NCBI RefSeq assembly: GCF_051233685.1
Contig: NZ_JBAMMY010000134.1
Span: forward strand, 1-10,769
Direction: 5' to 3'
Length of the DNA: 10,769 nt
DNA from: RPRI01 sp051233685
GTDB taxonomy: Bacteria; Desulfobacterota; Desulfobacteria; Desulfobacterales; RPRI01
The notes under the pieces were generated by a model. That model was not told where the DNA came from and made no database searches. It was given only the letters and a program-made list of their open reading frames with translations. The translations under genes and the position numbers were made by a program. This document shows positions 1 through 6,763 of the stretch, piece after piece. How positions within the stretch are numbered: position 1 is the stretch's first letter; every line of letters begins with the position of its first letter.

Positions 1-181
1 TTATAATTATAATTTATAACAAGGCGACAAAAATTTTTTATCTGCTTTGTCAAGCAAAAAATAAACATTTTTATAATTTTTTTATCCCATATAACATGCA
101 AAAACTTAACCGGACACTACTGATTGTTAAGAGACTAATGATCCGTGCTGTGTCAAACCGATAACCTTTTAGTTTTAAGCC

Positions 182-210
182 AATCACACAAAGTTACATC
201 TTTTGTGATT
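182..210 (-). terminator. Weak hairpin after the MinD-like gene
   Basis: An inverted repeat (AATCACACAAA, 8-base loop, TTTTGTGATT) lies about 16 bases beyond the stop codon of the MinD-like gene that ends the minus-strand operon. The stem is about ten pairs with a one-base bulge and is AT-rich. No clear T-run follows it in the direction of transcription. It may be a weak terminator or an mRNA 3'-end structure. The rest of 1-225 is AT-rich with no supported gene. Confidence 0.25.
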
Positions 211-225
211 TTGAAAAAACTTGAT

Positions 226-1368
226 TTATGATCTATCCGTATATGATTGACCCCTTTTATGATCATGTTCCGGATTCATATAACCCTTTTCCATAATACT
301 TCTGATAGCGCTAAGCTCAGATGAAATACTTGATATTCCCTGGTTAAATTTTTCCAATATGAGGAAAATATCCTGAAGATCAGCCTCTTTTTTAGTTTCT
401 TCCTTACTTACGACAGGCTCCTTCGGTGGTAATATCAAAGCTTCGGTACCGTGAGAATCTTCTTTTTCCTTATCGGATTTTAACTCAGAAGTATGGTTTT
501 TTCCCTTTATGCCTTTGTCCGGAACCTGCTTTTTATTTACTGTCTTTGATACCGTTAGCTGCAAAGGATCAGTGAAAAATTTAAAGCATTTGGACCAGAA
601 AGTTTTAAGCCCATATCCGGCAAATTCGGCAGGATCTTTTTTCATAAGATACCTTCCGATGTTTTTAATTCCTTTGGCGGCGTTGCTGTTTGGATAAAGG
701 GATATAAATGGTTTTTGTTTTCTTACTGCATCGGCAACATGCGCATCAATAAGGATTGATCCTATTGGCTGTATTTTAAGCGGCAGATATTTTTCAACCG
801 TAGCCTTAAATTTTGAAAATACCAAACCTGATATTTCCATGTTTCTGCATTGATTGACGGCAACCATAACTGAACCTTTGAATCCGTTCAGCGAAAGTAT
901 TTTCAAAAGAGAATAAGCATCCGTTAATGATGTGGGTTCGGTTGTAACAACCACAATTATCTCCGGCGAGGCCATACAGAAACTGACAACGTTTTTAGAT
1001 ATACCTGCCGAGGTGTCAATAATAAGAAAATCATAATTATCAAGTTCCGATAAAGCATTGACCAATAAATAGATTTCTTCGGATCTTGGATCTGCCATCC
1101 TCTGTATTCCTGAGCTGCCGGGAATAATATCTATCCCCATATAATTCTTTATTATGATCTCGGATATCTTCTTTTTTTCCAGGATTACATCCTCAAGGCT
1201 TAGCTCAGGATAAATACCAAGCAGGATATCTATATTGGCCAAACCCATGTCGGCATCAAACAAACATGTGCGATAGCCTTCATCAGCAAGATACAGGGCG
1301 AGGTTAACACTTATGTTTGTTTTGCCTACTCCGCCTTTTCCGCTTGTAACTGTAATTATTCTCGACAT
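226..1368 (-). CDS. MinD/FlhG-like ParA-family ATPase with C-terminal extension
   Basis: A 380-residue P-loop ATPase of the MinD/ParA (SIMIBI) class. The deviant Walker A motif SGKGGVGKT sits at residues 9-17, the Walker A'-like LFDADMGLANID at 36-47, and the Walker B region FLIIDTSAGI at 114-123. The motif PGSSGI (83-88) and VTTEPTSLTDAYSLLK (141-156) are typical of the FlhG/YlxH branch rather than of cell-division MinD. Such proteins dimerise on ATP and set the place or number of polar structures. After the ATPase core there is an aromatic amphipathic stretch (about 254-266), a Lys/Glu-rich linker (about 272-330) and a predicted helix (331-361); this tail is not usual for FlhG. It is the last gene of the operon and starts 1 base after the upstream stop, with AGGAA 5 bases before ATG. 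No flagellar or min genes are beside it, so its cargo is unknown; co-transcription with receivers suggests it positions or gates a signalling output. The family call is firm, the role is inferred. Confidence 0.9.
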   Translation of the reverse strand: MSRIITVTSGKGGVGKTNISVNLALYLADEGYRTCLFDADMGLANIDILLGIYPELSLEDVILEKKKISEIIIKNYMGIDIIPGSSGIQRMADPRSEEIYLLVNALSELDNYDFLIIDTSAGISKNVVSFCMASPEIIVVVTTEPTSLTDAYSLLKILSLNGFKGSVMVAVNQCRNMEISGLVFSKFKATVEKYLPLKIQPIGSILIDAHVADAVRKQKPFISLYPNSNAAKGIKNIGRYLMKKDPAEFAGYGLKTFWSKCFKFFTDPLQLTVSKTVNKKQVPDKGIKGKNHTSELKSDKEKEDSHGTEALILPPKEPVVSKEETKKEADLQDIFLILEKFNQGISSISSELSAIRSIMEKGYMNPEHDHKRGQSYTDRS

Positions 1369-1369
1369 A

Positions 1370-2473
1370 TCAATTCCTCATTCCCGATCTTATTTCGTCT
1401 TTGATCCTCGTACTTTCTATAAGTATTTGCATAATCGACTTATTGATCTGATTCTTATTTTTTTTACACACATTTTCGATCTCAATCACGCTGTTGTCCC
1501 AACCAATAATATCAATGGCAGCTTCTTCTCCCCTTAGTTGTCCTGTTTCTGCATCTATCAATTTTCCCTTAAAGAAATACAGACAGCCAAACCTCTTGCC
1601 GGATCTGATTTTTAATGTGCATACCTTTCCGTCCATATCTATCATCTGCAGAAAAGAAGCTATGCTTACCCCATGGATCTGACCGGCATGGGCCGAATAA
1701 AGGGTATTTAGCAATACTTCAATAAGAACATTCATATCCAGAGGCTTCTCAAAATATTGAAAATCACCCAGGGCTTTTATCCGCTCCTCTGTTTCCTTTG
1801 AACCATATCCTGTAAGTACTATAGCAGGAATCCCGGGATAGTTCTTTTTCATGTAAGACAACAACTGAAGGCCATTAATACCGGGCATATACAGATCCGT
1901 TACAACCATATCTATATCCTGGATGCTAAGTATCTTTATGGCCTCTTTACCGTTTAATGCCGTGATAATCTTCAATTCTTTATGGTCTTTCAGGGCATTT
2001 GTTATTATTCTGAGGATTACACGATCATCATCTACTATCAGGATTTTTTTTCCTGGCCTGACGCTCATGTCACTTAGAATTTTTTCTTTGATATGTGATT
2101 TTTTTTTGTATTGTTCTATCCCAACGGTGAGAGCATCCGCCAGAACTTCTTTGCTGCACGGTTTGGTAAGCAGCCTGAAAATATTTCCGCGGTTTATTGC
2201 ATCCATTGCAGTCTTGATGTCGGCAAATCCCGTCAGCATCATCCTGACGCTCTCCGGGGCAATTTCTTTTACTCGTGACAGGAAGTGGTTTCCATCCATA
2301 CCCGGCATGCGAAGATCAGATACAATTACTGCATAGGGACCGTGATTTCTTACGGCATTTAAACCCTCTTCTGCTTCCCTGGCAGTATCAATATTAAACT
2401 GCCTCTTCAACTGCCGCTTATAGGCATCAAGCACATTTAAATCATCATCTACAAAAAGAATCTTATCGCTCAT
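1370..2473 (-). CDS. Response regulator REC-REC-DUF4388 (PATAN-like)
   Basis: Two receiver domains in tandem followed by a DUF4388/PATAN-like domain. Numbered from the GTG at 2479 (369 residues), REC1 has acidic residues D11-D13, phospho-acceptor D55 (VSDLRMPG), T83 and K106. REC2 has D150-D152, D195 (VTDLYMPG), T223 and K245, so both receivers look able to be phosphorylated. Residues about 267-360 match DUF4388, seen in the pattern of GKVCTLKI, GCLYFFKGKLIDA and a following short-helix region. PATAN/DUF4388 domains are known from PatA-type regulators and act through protein contacts, not DNA. I prefer the ATG at 2473, which gives MSDKILFVDDD, the usual receiver beginning; the GTG at 2479 is the alternative. 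It overlaps the end of the REC-HDOD gene and runs to within 1 base of the MinD-like gene, so translation is probably coupled. The kinase two genes upstream is the likely phosphodonor (inference). Confidence 0.9.
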   Translation of the reverse strand: MSDKILFVDDDLNVLDAYKRQLKRQFNIDTAREAEEGLNAVRNHGPYAVIVSDLRMPGMDGNHFLSRVKEIAPESVRMMLTGFADIKTAMDAINRGNIFRLLTKPCSKEVLADALTVGIEQYKKKSHIKEKILSDMSVRPGKKILIVDDDRVILRIITNALKDHKELKIITALNGKEAIKILSIQDIDMVVTDLYMPGINGLQLLSYMKKNYPGIPAIVLTGYGSKETEERIKALGDFQYFEKPLDMNVLIEVLLNTLYSAHAGQIHGVSIASFLQMIDMDGKVCTLKIRSGKRFGCLYFFKGKLIDAETGQLRGEEAAIDIIGWDNSVIEIENVCKKNKNQINKSIMQILIESTRIKDEIRSGMRN

Positions 2474-3701
2474 AAGCACTCATCTCTTTTGTGCTTTGCA
2501 AATCCGGCACATTGCAAACGGGAAAATTCGTCTTCTTTAAATCCATTGCAGATAAATATTCATAATCAATTCCAGGCTTAGATTTTCCAGTGTAATTTCC
2601 GGATTTTTCATGTTCAATAATATTAGCGAGATATACCGCAGTAAGTGGTGTGAATTTTTTTGTTATAGACTTGCCGGGTGAATGGTGAAAGGCGATTGCT
2701 TCGATAATTGGATTTGGCAAACCCCATAATCCCATGAGATATGCTCCTGCCTCCGCATGATTTACACCGAAGATTTCTTTTTCTGTGTCTGCAAAAAATC
2801 CGTTTTCTTCAGGCTCTGAGGCTAATTTGCCATATTGATCACCAAAGCATGAGGCCATTACAAGCTTTCCTGAATCATGAAGAATTCCGGCCATGAACGA
2901 ATTATCAACAACAGTTTGTTCCTGCTTTTCCTGTCTTGCTATTGTCTTTGATAACTGCGCAGTTGCCATGCTGTGATTTAAGAGTTGACTCAGATAATTT
3001 TCAGACAGGCTCTTGTTATCAAACCATGAAAAAACCTGAATGGAAAGAACAAGTGATTTAACAGTATCCAGCCCCAGCAGGAAAACCGCCTGTTCAGGAC
3101 TGGAAATATGACGGGGAAGATAAAAATAGGAAGAGTTCGCAAGTTGGAGAATCTTTGCCGTCATAGCTATATCACTGGATATGATATCACCGATCTTATT
3201 AATTGATGAGTAATCGGATTGCAGCTCCTTCATTATATCTATATACAGCGAAGGCAGGCTAGGCAGTGAGTCAAGCCTGGAAACCAGAGCCTTAAGTGAA
3301 TCATTTTGCAAAAGTGCCGAGAGATCCCCGGTCCTTGCTATCGCCGCTTTCAATGTTTCTGTATTACAAGGCTTGCTGAAAAATTGATGTGATACATTTA
3401 TTGACTTCATGATCAATTCCCTGTCCGATTCGCCGGACAGGATAATTCGTACCGTATCGGGATAAAGTCTCTTGACCTCGGAAAGCAATTGCAATCCGTT
3501 GATTCCTGACATCCGTATATCCGAGATAACCACGTCAAAATGATTGCTTTTTAATATATCCAATGCCTCTTCGCCACTTGCAGCAAAGGCTAAGGCCCAG
3601 ATATGGCGCATAGGTCTAAGCATCCGTTCCAGACCATCCAAAACCTTTGGCTCATCATCTACAAAAAGGATCTTTCTTTTTTCTGTATCTGTGTTATCCA
3701 T
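2463..3701 (-). CDS. Response regulator REC-HDOD
   Basis: A 412-residue protein with an N-terminal receiver (about 10-125) and an HDOD domain (about 143-340). Receiver landmarks are D15/D16, phospho-acceptor D61 (ISDIRMSG), S89 in ILSG where Thr or Ser is allowed, and K110 (FFSKP). The HDOD part shows LPSLPSLYIDIMKEL, the long helical stretch with LQLANSSYF, and an HD pair at H275-D276 (GILHDSGKL) plus H315 and the FHH at 338-340. HDOD domains are related to HD-type hydrolases but usually serve as regulatory scaffolds, so catalysis is not assumed. The start ATG overlaps the last codons of the histidine kinase gene by 8 bases, and its own end overlaps the next gene, which is strong evidence for one transcript. 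It probably receives phosphate from the adjacent kinase and acts through protein contacts. Confidence 0.92.
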   Translation of the reverse strand: MDNTDTEKRKILFVDDEPKVLDGLERMLRPMRHIWALAFAASGEEALDILKSNHFDVVISDIRMSGINGLQLLSEVKRLYPDTVRIILSGESDRELIMKSINVSHQFFSKPCNTETLKAAIARTGDLSALLQNDSLKALVSRLDSLPSLPSLYIDIMKELQSDYSSINKIGDIISSDIAMTAKILQLANSSYFYLPRHISSPEQAVFLLGLDTVKSLVLSIQVFSWFDNKSLSENYLSQLLNHSMATAQLSKTIARQEKQEQTVVDNSFMAGILHDSGKLVMASCFGDQYGKLASEPEENGFFADTEKEIFGVNHAEAGAYLMGLWGLPNPIIEAIAFHHSPGKSITKKFTPLTAVYLANIIEHEKSGNYTGKSKPGIDYEYLSAMDLKKTNFPVCNVPDLQSTKEMSAYER

Positions 3702-5001
3702 TTCCCTTGCCTGTGGGAATACGAATAATCATTGTAGTTCCCTGATTAATCTTTGTTTCGAATCCGATAGATCCGCCATGTTTCTTAACAATAACCGAAT
3801 GGGATATTGCAAGTCCCTGCCCGGAGCCCTTTCCAACTTCTTTGGTAGTAAAAAACGGATCGAAAATCCTTTCTCTGATCTCCTCAGGTATTCCTGGCCC
3901 TGTATCGCTTATGCGAATTTCGGCCCAGGAGTCGTTGCATCGTGTTTTTATTTTTATTATACCTTTATTTCCTGATGCTTTATCAATTGAATCGGCAACG
4001 GCATGTGAAGCATTTATAATCAAATTAAGGATAACCTGATTAAATTCACCCGGAAGGCATGGTATCATGGGCATGGATAAGTCATAATCAGTTATCACAT
4101 CGGCTATGTATTTCCACTCGTTTCGTGAGATAACAATAGTATTTTCTATAGCTTTGTTAATATCTATACAGATTTTCTCATCAGTGCCGGGATGTGAAAA
4201 TTGCTTCAAGGCCACAACGATCTTGCTTACATTATCCAGGCCTTCAAGTGATTGGCCTATAGCCTTGGGTATCTCTTTGATGAGATAATCAAGATCAATT
4301 TGAGATATTAAAGTATCAAGCTCCCGGATAACTGCTTGTGTTTCACGGCCAAGCTTTACCGATTCAAGGAGCTTGTGATAACTTGTAAGGATGATTTCTA
4401 TCTCGGCAAATGAATCCAGAAGAAACCGCGTGTTGTCGGTAGTATATTGCAGTGGAGTATTGATCTCGTGGGCAATACCGGCTGCCAATTGGCCTATGGA
4501 TTCAAGTTTCTGTGCATGTCTTTTCTGGGCCTCAAGGATTTTTTGCCCGGAGATATCGGAAACAGTGCCCCGGAAACCGGTTTTATTGCCACTTGAGTTT
4601 TTCACCGGACAGATCGAGAGGCTTACTTGTCTTGTCAATCCGTCTTTTCTTACAACCTGAAAGACACAGCCTATCCTTGGTTTTTCAGTTTTAAAGACAT
4701 CGTTAAATGCATTATAGGCTATCCCTTTGTTTTCCTTATTCATGAACCGGATATAATTGACCTTATATAATTCATCTTTTGAGTACCCAAATATTTTGCA
4801 GACCAACCCATTGAAAAATATAAAATTGCCATAAAGATCAATTTCATAATATCCCTGTTCCATATTTTCAAAAAACGACCGGTATCTGTTCCCGGTTTCC
4901 TGTAAAATCATATCTGTATTTTGAGAAAAGCCGCTATCTTTTAAAAGACAGAATTTCAGGTTATATTTATTATTTTGTAATGAACTGTCTATGGCAGACA
5001 T
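3694..5001 (-). CDS. PAS-domain sensor histidine kinase
   Basis: A cytoplasmic sensor kinase of 435 residues from the preferred start. One PAS domain lies at about 40-155 with a PAC-like end (FRGTVSDISGQK). The phospho-acceptor is H178 in the H-box GIAHEINTPLQYTTDN. The ATPase domain has the N-box around NLIINASHA (N330), the G1 box DTGPGIP (366-372), the F-box FDPFFTTK and the G2 box GKGSGQGLAIS (390-400). No membrane segment is visible, so it senses an internal signal or a partner protein. The reading frame stays open up to an ATG at 5079, but that start has no ribosome site and would overlap the upstream gene. The ATG at 5001 lies beyond that gene's stop and follows AGAGGAAA. The stop overlaps the REC-HDOD start. 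The kinase is likely to phosphorylate the two downstream response regulators. Confidence 0.92.
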   Translation of the reverse strand: MSAIDSSLQNNKYNLKFCLLKDSGFSQNTDMILQETGNRYRSFFENMEQGYYEIDLYGNFIFFNGLVCKIFGYSKDELYKVNYIRFMNKENKGIAYNAFNDVFKTEKPRIGCVFQVVRKDGLTRQVSLSICPVKNSSGNKTGFRGTVSDISGQKILEAQKRHAQKLESIGQLAAGIAHEINTPLQYTTDNTRFLLDSFAEIEIILTSYHKLLESVKLGRETQAVIRELDTLISQIDLDYLIKEIPKAIGQSLEGLDNVSKIVVALKQFSHPGTDEKICIDINKAIENTIVISRNEWKYIADVITDYDLSMPMIPCLPGEFNQVILNLIINASHAVADSIDKASGNKGIIKIKTRCNDSWAEIRISDTGPGIPEEIRERIFDPFFTTKEVGKGSGQGLAISHSVIVKKHGGSIGFETKINQGTTMIIRIPTGKGNG

Positions 5002-5035
5002 TTCCTGTAATTTCCTCTTAAAAACATTTGTATGT

Positions 5036-5782
5036 TTACAGCTGATATTGCCTTTCAACAACAGCAAGCCATGTCCCATCAGGTTTTTTAAGCGGGCTTG
5101 CTAATAAATCGGTTTTTATCTTGTTACCGTTTCTTGAGATAAAAGATAAATTAAATCTTAAAACCTCCGAACTGTTCCCCATTCGTAATTTCTTGTCATA
5201 ATTCATGATGTTTTTTAATGATTCCGAATGAATAAATTCTTCAATCCCAGCTCCTATAAGGTTTTTAGTTTTTACTCCGCACAGATCCGCCCACGCCCTG
5301 TTTGCCGACCATATGTACAGATCTTTGTAAATTGCCGCAGGGTTACTGATCTGATGAATAAACGACATATCCGGCGCATGGTAGTCATAAAAATATTTAC
5401 ACTCAGAGCAATCCATCCGGCACTTTTGGCCGGGGTTGTTTCTTGCGGTAAAGCACACCATTAAAGAATTCGTAAATACAGAACAGCTTTTGCAGCCGTT
5501 CTCACTGTGGGACTCCGACCAATATTCCCAGCAGGCCTTAAATAGCTTCAAATCCTGTTGATATAAGGCATCCGGAAACTCCGTAAGGGATTTAGGAACA
5601 GGGTAGTCTTCTGCCTCAAGAAAAGCGATTAGATTGTTTATGGAAACTACGTGTTTTTTGCCATCACGGCTTGCGGGCAATGACTTTTTGGCAATCCAGT
5701 AGGATACAGTGCTTCTTGCAACACCGCATATTGCTGCGATATCCATCACCGATAACATTTGCAATTGTTTACTCAAATTCAT
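5036..5782 (-). CDS. HTH DNA-binding protein with Cys cluster and PAS domain
   Basis: The first gene of the operon, 248 residues. Residues about 9-58 form a helix-turn-helix of the excisionase/MerR-like kind (VMDIAAICGVARSTVSYWIA, then a K/R-rich wing and VSINNLIAFLE). Residues 84-128 hold a Cys cluster: C84 in CWEYW, C97, C100, C110, C121, C125 and C128, spaced like the CWE...CxxC...C..C modules of sensor proteins and suited to bind metal or an Fe-S cluster. Residues about 141-246 are a PAS domain (NPAAIYKDLYIWSANRAWADLCG). There is no kinase or receiver, so DNA binding may respond directly to a signal; it may autoregulate the operon (inference). The start is unsure: AAAGGAG directly touches the ATG at 5782, but lies 6 bases before an in-frame TTG at 5776; a weaker AGGAA lies 9 bases before the ATG. 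Confidence 0.85.
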   Translation of the reverse strand: MNLSKQLQMLSVMDIAAICGVARSTVSYWIAKKSLPASRDGKKHVVSINNLIAFLEAEDYPVPKSLTEFPDALYQQDLKLFKACWEYWSESHSENGCKSCSVFTNSLMVCFTARNNPGQKCRMDCSECKYFYDYHAPDMSFIHQISNPAAIYKDLYIWSANRAWADLCGVKTKNLIGAGIEEFIHSESLKNIMNYDKKLRMGNSSEVLRFNLSFISRNGNKIKTDLLASPLKKPDGTWLAVVERQYQL

Positions 5783-5789
5783 CTCCTTT
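5783..5789 (-). promoter_or_regulatory. Shine-Dalgarno site of the HTH-PAS gene
   Basis: The strong site AAAGGAG (minus strand) abuts the ATG at 5782 with no spacer, but stands 6 bases from the in-frame TTG at 5776. This favours TTG as the true start of the HTH-PAS protein, giving 246 residues, unless the weaker upstream AGGAA is used. Confidence 0.5.
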
Positions 5790-5991
5790 ATTTCCTATCT
5801 TCCAATATCGGTATTTTTTGGAAATTCTTTAGAAGATTTGATTGTCGTATAAAAATGCTGTTTGCCTGTATCCTATGTTTATCGTATGGAAATTCATGAA
5901 ATTTGCCACAAAAAATTGGACATTTAAAGTGATTTGGATAATACTGTAATGGGAAACTGAGGATACTTAAAGTTATTGTTAGAGGTTTAGT

Positions 5992-6238
5992 ATGAAGCAT
6001 TTAGCAACCACAATCGCGTCTGTAGAAGAACTTGATCAATTTTTTGAAAAGAATATGATCCAGTTCAATTTAGCAAGCAGCGTGCTTGTTCAGATTTTTG
6101 TTTCATAATGTGATACGGAATGGATCGGATGCCTGACTGCAGCTATCGGAAAATTTTCGTCCAAATGGGTTATTGTGGGAGTATCACCGATGGCGGAATT
6201 TTAGATGGCAGGCTAATTACGAACGCGACATATTTTCT
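5992..6238 (+). pseudogene. Decayed FIST N-domain protein (remnant)
   Basis: The reading frame begins with ATG at 5992, preceded by AGAGG with a 6-base spacer, and runs 38 codons to a TAA at 6106-6108. The same frame continues as CDTEWIGCLTAAIGK and VIVGVS, and after a one-base shift near 6187 as DGGILDGRLITNAT. Together these follow the FIST N-domain pattern (VQIF..QCDTE.......FP.AVIVG.TTDGEI.DGR), with the TAA standing where a Gln codon CAA would be expected. Nothing of the rest of FIST, FIST_C or any output domain remains before the next gene. FIST is a small-molecule sensory domain usually attached to, or encoded beside, histidine kinases and receivers. It is transcribed away from the kinase operon, so it may be the lost sensor of that pathway. 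Recognition is by motif memory, without a search. Confidence 0.6.
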
Positions 6239-6261
6239 TTGACTGATGGGGATGTTGCAGC

Positions 6262-6615
6262 ATGACAAGAGCTGATATTCTGGCATTAAAGGCCGGGCGA
6301 AATTTAGATATTTATGTAGCTGAAAAAATCATGAGAAATAAAGTGATATCTGATCCTATTATGGGCGATACAGAGGTATTTACCACAAATACGGACGAAT
6401 CGGTGTTTGGCAAGTTAACAGCTTATTCAGAGGATCTGAGCAAGGCTCAGCTTGTTGTTTTAAAAATGGCCAGCATGGGATATGCCAAGGCCGGTTTATG
6501 GGAAAGTGAAAAGCGTCCTGAAGTCATTTGCCGGGCAGCCCTGCTGACTCTCTTTGATAAAAAATCTGAAAAATACAGAGTCCTGCAAAAATCAAAATTT
6601 TCTGTCGTTAAATGA
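6262..6615 (+). CDS. Phage ABA-sandwich domain-like small protein
   Basis: A 117-residue protein with no signal peptide or membrane segment. The opening MTRADILALKAGRNLDIYVAEKIM and the later EVICRAALLTLF resemble the BC1872/phage ABA-sandwich family, whose members start with a similar MTREEILAL.PGRELD.L.AEKVM pattern and carry RPEAICRAALL near the end. Its function in the family is unknown; members occur in phages and prophages. No other phage gene is present here. The ribosome site is poor (GGGGA 8-11 bases before ATG). It directly follows the FIST remnant and may be a stray cargo gene. The last 20 residues are Lys-rich and do not follow the family pattern, so the end may be altered. Moderate confidence in the family, none in a function. 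Confidence 0.55.
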   Translation: MTRADILALKAGRNLDIYVAEKIMRNKVISDPIMGDTEVFTTNTDESVFGKLTAYSEDLSKAQLVVLKMASMGYAKAGLWESEKRPEVICRAALLTLFDKKSEKYRVLQKSKFSVVK

Positions 6616-6706
6616 AATTTCTGTAAGCGAATTTGACAGCGTTGATAAAAGGCAGATTTTATTCCTGCAGATAGCATGCGTACCCATACCCAATCGGAAC
6701 AGATTT

Positions 6707-6735
6707 ATGACAATTGCTATATCGTATCTTATAAA
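6707..6735 (+). promoter_or_regulatory. Sigma-70-like promoter of the methyltransferase
   Basis: ATGACA (6707-6712, one mismatch to TTGACA) is followed by a 17-base spacer and TATAAA (6730-6735, one mismatch to TATAAT). The predicted start point near 6742 leaves a 5' leader of about 22 bases before the methyltransferase ATG, with AGGAG well placed within it. A perfect TTGACA also occurs at 6633-6638 but has a poorer -10 partner. Confidence 0.5.
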
Positions 6736-6740
6736 AGATA
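6725..6740 (+). promoter_or_regulatory. Palindrome over the -10 box, possible operator
   Basis: TATCTT-ATAA-AAGATA is a perfect 6-base inverted repeat with a 4-base centre. It overlaps the predicted -10 box of the methyltransferase promoter, a position where a bound repressor would block polymerase. It is AT-rich and short, so chance occurrence cannot be excluded. Confidence 0.25.
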
Positions 6741-6763
6741 TTTTACTAAAAGGAGAAAAGCAA

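Noticed and set aside
47..77. TTGTCA and TATAAT as a plus-strand promoter at the left edge
   Set aside because: The spacer is 19 bases and nothing on the plus strand downstream is a supported gene.
105..131. CTTAAC...GTTAAG inverted repeat enclosing CCGGACACTAC, resembling an insertion-sequence end
   Set aside because: The stem is only 6 bases with a 14-15-base loop, and no transposase or matching second end is visible.
3694..5079. Longer start of the histidine kinase at 5079
   Set aside because: It has no ribosome site, overlaps the upstream gene by 44 bases and adds residues with no domain content.
5880..5912. A sigma-54 promoter (TGGCA near 5901-5905, minus strand) for the kinase operon
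   Set aside because: The GC dinucleotide needed at the -12 position is missing at the required spacing.
5916..5944. TTGGAC-17-TAATAC as a plus-strand promoter for the FIST remnant
   Set aside because: Spacing is good, but each box matches the consensus at only about three positions in an AT-rich stretch.
5788..6000. A 70-codon open frame on the minus strand upstream of the HTH-PAS gene
   Set aside because: No ribosome site and no recognisable motif; it fills the divergent regulatory region and overlaps the start of the FIST remnant, so it is most likely chance.
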